A stretch of 53,747 bases of DNA from an uncultured Mycobacterium sp. Its GTDB lineage: Bacteria; Actinomycetota; Actinomycetes; Mycobacteriales; Mycobacteriaceae. The notes below the pieces were generated by a model. It was given only the letters and a program-made list of their open reading frames with translations, made no database searches and was not told the origin of the DNA. Positions within the stretch are counted from its first letter, which is position 1. Every line of letters starts with the position of its first letter. The position numbers and the translations under genes were made by a program. The stretch spans positions 1 through 53,747 of the forward strand of contig FLQS01000001.1 of assembly GCA_900078375.1 (NCBI GenBank), written 5' to 3'. Shown here piece by piece: positions 9,562-17,320 of this stretch.

Positions 9562-10535
9562 CCCAACTCGTCCTCGGGGCCAGCGGATTCCTCGGCTCGC
9601 ATGTGACGCGCCAGCTGGTCGCCAGTGGTGCCGACGCCAGAGTGATGGTCCGCAAGACCAGTTCGACGAAGGGTATCGACGATCTCGACGTCGAACGGCA
9701 CTACGGCGACATCTTCGACGACGAGGCTCTGCGTGCCGCGATGAGCGGCTGCGACGTCGTCTACTACTGCGTGGTCGACGCCCGGATGTGGTTGCGCGAC
9801 CCGGCCCCGTTGTTCCGGACGAACGTCGATGGCTTGCGCCACGTGCTGGATGCCGCCGTCGAGACAGGGCTGAGCAAGTTCGTCTTCACCAGCACCACAG
9901 GCACATTGGCGATCAGCGACGGTAAACCCGTCACTGAGGACGACCCGCACAATTGGACCGGTGGCGGGCCGTACATCGAGGCCCGGGTGCAGGCCGAAGA
10001 TCTGGTGCTGAGCTACGCCCGCGACAAGGGGTTACCCGCCGTCGCGATGTGCATCTCGACCACCTATGGACCCGGCGACTGGCAGCCGACGCCGCACGGT
10101 TCGATGATCGCGCAGGTCGCCGCTGGCCGGTTCCCCTTCTACCTGGACTTCTCCTCGGAGGTCGTCGGGATCGAAGATGCCGCGCGCGCAATGCTTCTCG
10201 CGGCCGAGCGGGGCCGGGCGGGGGAGCGCTACATCATCTCGGACAAGTACCTGAGCACTCGCGAGGTGCACGAGATTGCCGCCGACGCCGTTGGAGCCGC
10301 CCGGCCGCGCATCAAGATCCCGTTGCCGTTGCTCTATGGGGGCGCCCACGCCAACGACCTCGCGGCCCGGCTGCTGCGTCGCGACCTGCCCTTCGCGGTG
10401 GTCGGAATACGGATGGCCGAGCTGATGTCGCCGCTGGACCACAGCAAGGCCGAACACGAATTGGGCTGGCAGCCTGAGCCGGTCGAGGAGTCGATTCGCA
10501 AGGCGGCACGATTCTTCGTCGATCTACCCCGCTAG
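9558..10535 (+). CDS. extended SDR (NAD-dependent epimerase/dehydratase), probable CTG start
   Basis: The reading frame encodes a Rossmann-fold extended SDR. The cofactor motif [13 protein letters not shown] (GxxGxxG at residues 7-13) is only included if translation starts upstream of 9576, yet between the in-frame TGA at 9534 and a GTG at 9603 there is no ATG, GTG or TTG. The only candidate is CTG at 9558, overlapping the prcA stop as CTGA with GGGAGAAG a few bases upstream; this gives 325 residues. The active-site motif is YIEAR, where Arg replaces the usual Lys of YxxxK. Substrate is unknown; sugar nucleotides or steroids are typical for the family. It converges with the DUF1023 gene, the ends overlapping by 12 bp. 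Confidence 0.8.
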   Translation: MTQLVLGASGFLGSHVTRQLVASGADARVMVRKTSSTKGIDDLDVERHYGDIFDDEALRAAMSGCDVVYYCVVDARMWLRDPAPLFRTNVDGLRHVLDAAVETGLSKFVFTSTTGTLAISDGKPVTEDDPHNWTGGGPYIEARVQAEDLVLSYARDKGLPAVAMCISTTYGPGDWQPTPHGSMIAQVAAGRFPFYLDFSSEVVGIEDAARAMLLAAERGRAGERYIISDKYLSTREVHEIAADAVGAARPRIKIPLPLLYGGAHANDLAARLLRRDLPFAVVGIRMAELMSPLDHSKAEHELGWQPEPVEESIRKAARFFVDLPR

Positions 10536-12245
10536 CCCTTTCACCCGAATGCGGTCGCGATCGCCGGTGATGACCGCCAGGATGTTGTGCCAGGCATCGG
10601 ACGGCTCGTTGATCACGTCGCTGTGCGCCGAGGGCCCCGCCATCGGCCCACCCGTCAGCCGGCGCCCAGTGTCCAGTTGGATGACGCCGGGCAACTGGTC
10701 GGGGTCTGCGCCGTGCGGCCCGAACGGGACCCCCTGCACGAGGTCGATCGGATCGCCCGGCGCCGTCATCGAGAATCGCAACACGGCGGGGTTGCGGTCA
10801 TGCCAATCCGACGGATCGTGGACGCCCACACCGGCTCCCGCGGCCTCGACGTACACCACCCGATCGGCGGTCAGACCGAACCGTTCGGCAGTACCCAGGA
10901 TCGACCCGCCGTAGGAGTGACCCAGGTAGGTCACCGGAATCGCCCCGGCCCGTCGTTCGACATCCTCGCTAAACGCCACCAGCCGCGGTGCCAACTGCAG
11001 GGCGTAGCGGGGATCGGCCGCGTCAGTCACACCGGCGAGCAGCTCACCGGTCGGGAAGTGCCCGCCGAGGTAGCTGATCACGGCCACCTTCCCACCGGCG
11101 CCGGCGACGAATCGCCGTGCGGTCGCCACGTCGTCCGCTGAACCGTCGAATGTGGTGTTGAGTCCCGGTACCAATACCGCCAGTGCGTCTGCCCGGCCGA
11201 GATTGCCGGACAACTCGATGAGGGATTCCCGCTCGGGATCGAACGCAAGGATCTGTCGCGGTACCCGCCGGTCGCGGTCCAACGGATCGGGGACATCACC
11301 GAGCAGCGTCTCGTAGTACTCGATGCGGTGCCGGGCGTTGCGGTCATAGGCGGCGACGGTCGCGGCTCGCAGCGCCGGATCGACGTGCAGTGTCGCCCAT
11401 AGCCGTTCGGCGTCGGCCGGGTCATGCACAGCCCCAACGGCGGTGCGCAGTTTGACCTCCTCGGGCACGTCGATACGGCGGTGTTCGTCGAGGATCGCGT
11501 TGGCGATGTTGATCCGGTTGGCTGCCATGCGCATCTCCCATGGCGCACCGTCGGTGTTACCCACCTCGCGGGGTTTGTGTTCGATCAGCCGCTGCCGTTC
11601 GGCTTCTGACATCGCTGCGATCTGGCCGGCGATGCTGTCCTGGCTCATATGCGGCCAGTCGGCGACCGGATCGCCGGTCGACGCGGCCGGCCGCACCTCT
11701 GCGGGGGCAGCTGATGCGGCGTCGAACACCGCGTCGATCGCGCGGGCGGCTTCGGCGTCGGCCGCGCCGAGCGCGCTCAGCGCGCCCTGCAATACGCGAG
11801 TCAGCTCGGCGGCGCGCTCGTCGAGCATCGCCCTGGCCGCCGAGTCGGATCCGCCACTGCAGACCACCAACAGCGCCGACGGTTCGGACGGCGGCACCAC
11901 CGTCCCGTCGTCGGCGACCGGGCAGCCTTCGGCGCGTGCATCGGCGAGTACGGCCAGCACCCGGTCCCGGCCGCGACCGATGACGTCGGCGGCGTCCCGC
12001 GCTTCGGCGGCGGCCAGGATCAGCGCCCGGCACATCCGGCGCAATCCCGTGGCGGTCGGGCCGATCGCGTACCGGGCTGCGCCCGCGGCCGACCCGGTGA
12101 ACACGCCCGAGGTGCCGGCCATCGCGTCGTCGACCGTGTCGGCCTTGGCCTGCAACCGGCCCGCGGCGCCGTCCCATTGGTCGGCCAGTTCGGTCAGTGC
12201 CTCCGGTCGCCAGGTGAGCACCTGTGCGACGTCCGGGTGGATCAC
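10524..12245 (-). CDS. DUF1023 alpha/beta hydrolase with WXG-like N terminus
   Basis: A 573-residue protein starting at the GTG at 12245, which overlaps the stop of the small upstream gene as GTGA. The N-terminal ~90 residues (VLTWRPEALTELADQWDGAA.....A..VDDAMAG) form a helical WXG100-like module. The C-terminal half is the DUF1023 alpha/beta-hydrolase domain with the nucleophile elbow GHSYGG, an upstream VLVPGLNTTFDG oxyanion segment, and a late His in AHSDVINEP. Proteins of this type are often paired with EspC/WXG-like partners in mycobacteria (compare M. tuberculosis Rv2078-Rv2079, from memory) and may be ESX substrates, but secretion is inferred. A longer in-frame extension to 12350 is Arg-rich, unlikely coding. 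Confidence 0.82.
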   Translation of the reverse strand: MIHPDVAQVLTWRPEALTELADQWDGAAGRLQAKADTVDDAMAGTSGVFTGSAAGAARYAIGPTATGLRRMCRALILAAAEARDAADVIGRGRDRVLAVLADARAEGCPVADDGTVVPPSEPSALLVVCSGGSDSAARAMLDERAAELTRVLQGALSALGAADAEAARAIDAVFDAASAAPAEVRPAASTGDPVADWPHMSQDSIAGQIAAMSEAERQRLIEHKPREVGNTDGAPWEMRMAANRINIANAILDEHRRIDVPEEVKLRTAVGAVHDPADAERLWATLHVDPALRAATVAAYDRNARHRIEYYETLLGDVPDPLDRDRRVPRQILAFDPERESLIELSGNLGRADALAVLVPGLNTTFDGSADDVATARRFVAGAGGKVAVISYLGGHFPTGELLAGVTDAADPRYALQLAPRLVAFSEDVERRAGAIPVTYLGHSYGGSILGTAERFGLTADRVVYVEAAGAGVGVHDPSDWHDRNPAVLRFSMTAPGDPIDLVQGVPFGPHGADPDQLPGVIQLDTGRRLTGGPMAGPSAHSDVINEPSDAWHNILAVITGDRDRIRVKGLAG

Positions 12246-12514
12246 GGCGGCCGGAGTCGCTCGGCGCCGGCGTCGTCGGCGGTGGTCAGTTCGCCGACCG
12301 CGTGGCGGGTCGAGCAAACCCAATCCTGTACAGCCGCAGCGAGTCGGCACACTTCAGCGGTGACACGCTGGGGCATGTCCAAACGGCTCAGCGCAGAACC
12401 GGGCATTGCCTCGAGACCGGGGATCGGAATGCCTGCAAGTTCGTCAGCGGTGCGGGTCAGACGCTCCACGAGCGGCCCCAGCGCGGCGGTGTCGATGGCG
12501 ACCGGCTCGGGCAC
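12242..12514 (-). CDS. small EspC/WXG100-like helical protein
   Basis: A 90-residue protein starting at GTG. It is almost entirely helical by composition, with a Leu/Ala heptad-like pattern, one central Pro/Gly-rich break ([12 protein letters not shown]), and a single W in [19 protein letters not shown]. This resembles the EspC/DUF2580 group of small ESX-associated proteins. Its stop overlaps the start of the DUF1023 hydrolase gene by four bases, so the two are translationally coupled and probably act as a pair. It is divergent from pafA, with 131 bp between starts. The family assignment is by pattern only. Confidence 0.65.
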   Translation of the reverse strand: MPEPVAIDTAALGPLVERLTRTADELAGIPIPGLEAMPGSALSRLDMPQRVTAEVCRLAAAVQDWVCSTRHAVGELTTADDAGAERLRPP

Positions 12515-12632
12515 GGCTCATGCTGGCATGCCCGCCGGTGCCGCCCCTACAAATATCCACAGCTCGGCAATCCACAGGCATTTCGAATGCGTTTCGCGTA
12601 CCGCTTGGCCACCACTGGCGCAAACCAACAAG

Positions 12633-12638
12633 TAGGCT
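12633..12638 (+). promoter_or_regulatory. -10 element of leaderless pafA transcript
   Basis: TAGGCT ends 7 nt before the GTG start of pafA. Both hexamer and spacing are the same as at dop (6094). No ribosome binding site precedes the start. Confidence 0.6.
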
Positions 12639-12645
12639 CGGTGTC

Positions 12646-14004
12646 GTGCAGCGGAGAATCATGGGCATCGAAACCGAATTCGGTGTCACCTGCACGTTCC
12701 ACGGCCATCGCCGGCTCAGTCCGGACGAGGTCGCCCGGTACCTGTTCCGCCGGGTGGTGTCGTGGGGCCGCAGCTCGAACGTGTTCCTGCGCAACGGTGC
12801 GCGGTTGTACCTCGACGTGGGTAGCCACCCGGAGTACGCCACCGCCGAGTGCGACAACCTGGTGCAGCTGGTCACTCACGACCGCGCTGGTGAACGGGTG
12901 CTGGAGGACCTGCTCATCGACGCCGAACAGCGTCTGGCCGACGAGGGCATCGGCGGTGACATCTACTTGTTCAAGAACAACACCGATTCCGCCGGAAACT
13001 CCTATGGCTGCCACGAGAACTACCTGATCGTGCGCGCGGGGGAGTTCTCCCGGATTTCCGACGTGCTGTTGCCGTTCCTGGTGACCCGCCAGCTGATCTG
13101 CGGCGCCGGCAAGGTGTTGCAGACGCCCAAGGCCGCCACGTTCTGCCTGTCACAGCGCGCCGAACACATCTGGGAAGGGGTGTCCAGCGCGACCACCCGA
13201 TCCCGGCCCATCATCAACACCCGTGACGAGCCGCACGCCGACGCCGAGAAGTACCGCCGGCTGCACGTAATCGTCGGCGACTCCAATATGTGCGAGTCAT
13301 CCACCATGCTGAAGGTCGGCACCGCCTCGCTGGTGCTGGAGATGATCGAAGCCGGTGTGGCGTTCCGCGATTTTTCGCTGGACAACCCGATCCGGGCCAT
13401 CCGCGAGGTCAGCCATGACCTGACCGGCCGCCGGCCGGTCCGGCTGGCAGGCGGGCGGCAGGCCAGCGCCCTGGAGATCCAGCGCGAGTACTACGCCCGC
13501 GCGGTGGAGTACCTGCAGACTCGCGAGCCCAACACCCAGATCGACCAGGTCGTCGACCTCTGGGGCCGCCAGCTCGACGCCGTCGAGAGCCAGGACTTCG
13601 CGAAGGTGGACACCGAGATCGACTGGGTGATCAAGCGCAAGCTGTTCCAGCGCTACCAGGACCGCTACAGCATGGAGCTGTCCGACCCCAAGATCAGCCA
13701 ACTCGACCTGGCCTACCACGACATCAAGCGCGGTCGCGGGGTGTTCGACCTGCTGCAGCGCAAGGGCCTGGCGACCCGGATCACCACCGACGAGGAGATC
13801 GAGGCGGCCGTCGACACGCCGCCGCAGACGACCCGGGCCAAGCTGCGCGGCGAGTTCATCAGCGCCGCCCAGGAAGCCGGGCGCGATTTCACCGTGGACT
13901 GGGTGCATCTCAAGCTCAACGACCAGGCGCAGCGCACGGTGCTGTGCAAGGACCCCTTCCGTTCGGTGGACGAGCGGGTCAAACGGCTCATCGCCAGCAT
14001 GTGA
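12646..14004 (+). CDS. pafA: Pup ligase PafA
   Basis: PafA phosphorylates the C-terminal Glu of deamidated Pup and joins it to substrate lysines. The GTG at 12646 gives 452 residues, the length of the M. tuberculosis protein, beginning [16 protein letters not shown]. Glu9 in GIETEFG is a Mg-ATP ligand, and Asp57 in [15 protein letters not shown] is the catalytic aspartate. NSYGCHENY and [20 protein letters not shown] are the shared Dop/PafA motifs. The C-terminal domain (about the last 70 residues, ending VKRLIASM) interacts with Pup and the active site. An upstream in-frame stretch is not conserved. The gene is followed after 48 bp by pafB-pafC. Confidence 0.97.
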   Translation: MQRRIMGIETEFGVTCTFHGHRRLSPDEVARYLFRRVVSWGRSSNVFLRNGARLYLDVGSHPEYATAECDNLVQLVTHDRAGERVLEDLLIDAEQRLADEGIGGDIYLFKNNTDSAGNSYGCHENYLIVRAGEFSRISDVLLPFLVTRQLICGAGKVLQTPKAATFCLSQRAEHIWEGVSSATTRSRPIINTRDEPHADAEKYRRLHVIVGDSNMCESSTMLKVGTASLVLEMIEAGVAFRDFSLDNPIRAIREVSHDLTGRRPVRLAGGRQASALEIQREYYARAVEYLQTREPNTQIDQVVDLWGRQLDAVESQDFAKVDTEIDWVIKRKLFQRYQDRYSMELSDPKISQLDLAYHDIKRGRGVFDLLQRKGLATRITTDEEIEAAVDTPPQTTRAKLRGEFISAAQEAGRDFTVDWVHLKLNDQAQRTVLCKDPFRSVDERVKRLIASM

Positions 14005-14039
14005 CGAGCGCGCCGCGCGAGCGGCGCGTCCATCCCGGC

Positions 14040-14045
14040 TAAGGT
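14040..14045 (+). promoter_or_regulatory. -10 element of leaderless pafBC transcript
   Basis: TAAGGT fits TANNNT and ends exactly 7 nt before the GTG of pafB, the third Pup-system gene here with this arrangement. It implies pafBC can be transcribed apart from pafA. Confidence 0.55.
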
Positions 14046-14052
14046 TTTCCGA

Positions 14053-15042
14053 GTGGCGACATCCAAGGTCGAGCGGTTGATGAATCTCGTCATCGCGCTG
14101 CTGTCCACCCACGGCTACATCACCGCAGAACGCATCCGCGCCAGCGTGGCCGGCTACGCCGACAGCCCCAGCGACGAAGCGTTCTCCCGGATGTTCGAAC
14201 GCGACAAGAACGAGCTGCGTGATCTGGGCATCCCGCTGGAGACCGGACGGGTCTCGGCGTTCGACCCCACCGAGGGCTACCGGATCAGCCGGGATGCGTA
14301 CGCACTGCCCGACATCGAGCTGACCGACGAAGAGGCCGGGGCCGTGGCGATCGCCACCCAGCTGTGGGAGTCCCCCGAGCTGATCACCGCGACCCAGGGT
14401 GCGCTGCTGAAGTTGCGGGCCGCGGGGGTCGACGTCGATCCTGACGCCGCCGTCGCGATCACCACTGCCGCGGGCCCGCCGGGGCTGCGCGGATCGGAGG
14501 ATGTGCTGGGAAACCTGTTGGCGGCCATCAATTCCGGTCAGGCAGTGCAATTCCGGCACCGCTCGCTGCCGACTGATCCCTACGCCGTCCGCACTGTGGA
14601 GCCCTGGGGTGTGGTCACCGACAAGGGCCGCTGGTATCTGGTCGGCCACGACCGGGACCGCAACGCCACCAGGACGTTTCGGCTGTCCCGTATCGGTGCC
14701 GACATCAAAACCGTTGGGGCGCCTGGATCGGTGACCCGGCCCGATCGCGTCGACCTGCGGGCGATCGTCGACCAGGTCATCGGCGAGGCGCCCAGCGGCG
14801 TGCAGGCCTCGGTGTGGGTGGCCGACGGCCGGGCAATGTCGTTGCGCCGCAACGGAAGATCGGTGGGCGTACGAACCATCGGTGGTCGCACCGGAGAAGT
14901 CATCGAACTCGATATCGGCACCCGTGACCGGCTGGCCCGCGAGGTCGCGGGTTACGGGGCCGACGCGCTGGTGCTCGAACCGGCCACGCTGCGCGACGAT
15001 GTGCTGGCGCGGCTGCGAGCCCAGGCAGGGGAGGACGCATGA
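14053..15042 (+). CDS. pafB: DNA-damage transcriptional activator subunit PafB
   Basis: PafB and PafC form the heteromeric activator of the LexA-independent DNA-damage response in mycobacteria. The 329-residue protein starts at GTG 14053. It has an N-terminal winged helix (SKVERLMNLVIALLSTHGYITAERIRASV) and a central WYL domain (about 170-240; YAVRTVEPWGVVTDKGRWYLVGHDRDRNATRTFRLSRI, with the W-Y-L tripeptide present), followed by the WCX C-terminal region. The WYL domain is believed to sense a DNA-damage signal, probably single-stranded DNA. The stop overlaps the pafC start as ATGA. The gene lies directly after pafA, the arrangement conserved across actinobacteria. Confidence 0.94.
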   Translation: MATSKVERLMNLVIALLSTHGYITAERIRASVAGYADSPSDEAFSRMFERDKNELRDLGIPLETGRVSAFDPTEGYRISRDAYALPDIELTDEEAGAVAIATQLWESPELITATQGALLKLRAAGVDVDPDAAVAITTAAGPPGLRGSEDVLGNLLAAINSGQAVQFRHRSLPTDPYAVRTVEPWGVVTDKGRWYLVGHDRDRNATRTFRLSRIGADIKTVGAPGSVTRPDRVDLRAIVDQVIGEAPSGVQASVWVADGRAMSLRRNGRSVGVRTIGGRTGEVIELDIGTRDRLAREVAGYGADALVLEPATLRDDVLARLRAQAGEDA

Positions 15043-16010
15043 CGCCTGTGTCGACACGGCTGGTGCGGCTGCTGAACATGGTGCCGTATCTGAAGGCCAA
15101 CCCGAGCATCACCTACGACGAGGCCGCCGCCGATCTCGGCGTGAGCCGCAAGCAGCTCCAACAGGATCTCGACCAGCTCTGGATGTGCGGTCTGCCGGGG
15201 TATGGCCCGGGTGACCTGATCGACTTCGAATTCTCCGGGGACACCATCAAGGTGACGTTCTCGGCAGGGATGGACGAGCCGCTGCGACTGACGTCACCGG
15301 AGGCCACCGGCCTGTTGGTGGCGTTGCGTGCGCTGATCGACATCCCCGGTGTGGTCGACCCGCAGGCCGCCCTGTCCGCGATCGCCAAAATCGAGTCGGC
15401 GGCGGGCACCGTCAGCCATGACCACACCCACGCCGTCGCCGCGGTGGAGGAGCGGGCGCCCATCGAAAGCGACACCGCCGCAGCGGTGCGGATGGCGGTC
15501 CGTGACGGCCGCGCGCTGCGTATCGAGTACTACTCGGCCTCCCGGGACACCCTGTCTAGCCGCGTCGTCGACCCCATCCGGGTGGTGCTGGTCGGCGATC
15601 ACAGCTATCTGAACGCCTGGTCACCCGATGCCGACGGAGTGCGGCTGTTCCGGTTCGACCGCATCGTCGAGGCGACCGTCCTCGACCAGGCCGCCGTCCC
15701 GCCGGAGCCGGCCGTGCAAGCCCCGCCAGACACCTCGCTGTTCGACGCCGACCCCGCGCTGCCCGCCGCTACCCTGCTGCTGGCCCCCGCGGCGTCCTGG
15801 ATGCTCGAGTACTACCCGATGCGGATCGTCGAAGAGCTGCCCGACGGCTACCACAAGGCCGTGATGACCTATGCCTCCGAGGAGTGGATGACCCGGGTGC
15901 TGCTGGGATTCGGCGCCGATGTCCGGGTGTTCGAGCCCGAATCGTTGGTGACCCGGGTGCGCACCCGCGCGGCGGCGGCGCTGGCCACTTACGCCGAGCT
16001 CACCGGCTGA
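15039..16010 (+). CDS. pafC: DNA-damage transcriptional activator subunit PafC
   Basis: The second half of the PafBC activator has 323 residues and a start codon overlapping the pafB stop. The N-terminal winged helix ([40 protein letters not shown]) is followed by a WYL-type domain in which the tripeptide reads SYL ([16 protein letters not shown]...RLFRFDRI), as often seen in PafC. A C-terminal WCX region ends the chain. PafC needs PafB to activate promoters of DNA-repair genes such as recA. tatA follows after 65 bp, so read-through is possible. Confidence 0.94.
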   Translation: MTPVSTRLVRLLNMVPYLKANPSITYDEAAADLGVSRKQLQQDLDQLWMCGLPGYGPGDLIDFEFSGDTIKVTFSAGMDEPLRLTSPEATGLLVALRALIDIPGVVDPQAALSAIAKIESAAGTVSHDHTHAVAAVEERAPIESDTAAAVRMAVRDGRALRIEYYSASRDTLSSRVVDPIRVVLVGDHSYLNAWSPDADGVRLFRFDRIVEATVLDQAAVPPEPAVQAPPDTSLFDADPALPAATLLLAPAASWMLEYYPMRIVEELPDGYHKAVMTYASEEWMTRVLLGFGADVRVFEPESLVTRVRTRAAAALATYAELTG

Positions 16011-16075
16011 CCTGCATCCCGGCTCGTCAGGGGGCCGGTGGGGTAGCATCGAACCAACTTCTGGAGGTGACCAAA

Positions 16076-16339
16076 TTGGGTGCTCTACAACCGTGGCACT
16101 GGCTGATTCTCATCGCCGTGGTCGTGCTGCTCTTTGGGTCGAAGCGGTTGCCTGACGCGGCCCGCTCGCTGGGCAAGTCGATGCGCATCTTCAAGTCAGA
16201 GGTCAAGGAGCTGCAGAGCGAGAGCAAGACGGACACGCCCGTCACGCCCGCGCAGCCGCCTACCCAGGTTCAGTCCGAGCGCGTTGAGGCCCCGGTGACA
16301 CCGCCGGCCCAGAGCCACACCGACGCCAAACCGGCCTGA
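16076..16339 (+). CDS. tatA: twin-arginine translocase subunit TatA
   Basis: The pore-forming Tat component has 87 residues. It has one N-terminal membrane helix ([15 protein letters not shown]), the hinge motif FGSKRLPD, an amphipathic helix ([19 protein letters not shown]) and a long Pro/Thr/Glu-rich tail. The start is TTG at 16076: GGAGGTGA at 16063-16070 is placed correctly for it. An in-frame GTG at 16067 lies inside that ribosome site and is less likely. The product would then begin MGALQPWHW, like the M. tuberculosis MGSLSPWHW. tatC follows 45 bp downstream. Confidence 0.95.
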   Translation: MGALQPWHWLILIAVVVLLFGSKRLPDAARSLGKSMRIFKSEVKELQSESKTDTPVTPAQPPTQVQSERVEAPVTPPAQSHTDAKPA

Positions 16340-16384
16340 GCCCGATAACGACCAGGCGCTCGTGCGCCGTAGTTAGACGCTGCC

Positions 16385-17320
16385 GTGCGCACCCCTAAAA
16401 TTCTGTCGCGGCTCGACCCACGACAACGCCGCAGCCGCACCAATCCCGACGGGACGATGTCCCTCGTCGACCACATCCGGGAGCTGCGGACCCGGCTGCT
16501 GATCTCGCTGGGTGCCGTCGCTCTCACCACCATTGTCGGCTTCCTCTGGTACAGCCACGGCTTCTTCGGGATCGAGAGCCTGGGTGAATGGCTGCGCGAG
16601 CCCTACTGCTCGCTGCCGCAGTCGGCTCGCGCCGATATCAGCGCCGACGGTGGCTGCCGGCTGCTGGCGACCGCCCCGTTCGACCAGTTCATGCTGCGGC
16701 TCAAGGTCGGCCTGACCGCGGGCATCGTGTTGGCCTGCCCGGTGTGGCTGCACCAGTTGTGGTCGTTCATCACTCCGGGGCTGTACCGCAACGAACGCCG
16801 CTTCGCGTCGGTGTTCGTCTTCTTCGCGGCGCTGCTGTTCATGTCCGGCACCGTCCTCGCCTACTACGTGTTGTCCAAGGCGTTGCACTTCCTGCTGACG
16901 GTCGGCAGCGATGTTCAGGTCACCGCGTTGTCCGGTGACCAATACTTCGGCTTCCTGATCAACCTGCTGCTCATCTTCGGCGTCAGCTTCGAATTCCCGC
17001 TGCTGATCATCATGCTCAACATGATCGGGATGCTGCCGTACGCCAAGCTCAAGTCGTGGCGGCGCGGCCTGATCTTCGGGGTGTTCGTCTTCGCCGCGTT
17101 CGCCACGCCCGGCTCGGATCCGTTCTCGATGCTGGCCCTCGGCCTGGCGCTGACGGTCCTGCTGGAGTTCGCGATCCAGATAGCTCGTCTGCACGACCGG
17201 CGAAAGGCCAAGCGCGAAGGGCAGTCCGAGATTCCCGACGACCAGGCCGCACCCATCGAGGCGCCCACTCCGGTAGCCGCCCCGGCGACGTTCGCGGCAC
17301 AGCATGACGACATCACCTAA
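16385..17320 (+). CDS. tatC: Sec-independent translocase subunit TatC
   Basis: TatC binds twin-arginine signal peptides and forms the Tat receptor. The 311-residue protein starts at GTG and has six membrane spans. Conserved sites include the cytoplasmic N-terminal [17 protein letters not shown] (signal-peptide contact with E of HIRELR), the first periplasmic loop, [12 protein letters not shown] after span 2, the FGVSFEFPL segment with the conserved buried Glu in span 4, and [21 protein letters not shown] before span 5. The Lys/Arg-rich C-terminal tail is cytoplasmic. The gene overlaps helY by 17 bp, and tatA-tatC-helY is the mycobacterial gene order. Confidence 0.96.
   Translation: MRTPKILSRLDPRQRRSRTNPDGTMSLVDHIRELRTRLLISLGAVALTTIVGFLWYSHGFFGIESLGEWLREPYCSLPQSARADISADGGCRLLATAPFDQFMLRLKVGLTAGIVLACPVWLHQLWSFITPGLYRNERRFASVFVFFAALLFMSGTVLAYYVLSKALHFLLTVGSDVQVTALSGDQYFGFLINLLLIFGVSFEFPLLIIMLNMIGMLPYAKLKSWRRGLIFGVFVFAAFATPGSDPFSMLALGLALTVLLEFAIQIARLHDRRKAKREGQSEIPDDQAAPIEAPTPVAAPATFAAQHDDIT

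Noticed and set aside
12406..12645. N-terminal extension of PafA (about 80 residues)
   Set aside because: The extension is Cys/Arg/Pro-rich, overlaps the divergent EspC-like gene, and PafA homologues start at [13 protein letters not shown].
13297..15057. 586-codon open frame on the minus strand opposite pafA, pafB and pafC
   Set aside because: It lies opposite genes with unmistakable conserved protein motifs; its translation is rich in Arg, Gly, His and Gln with no domain, as expected for the reverse strand of GC3-rich genes.
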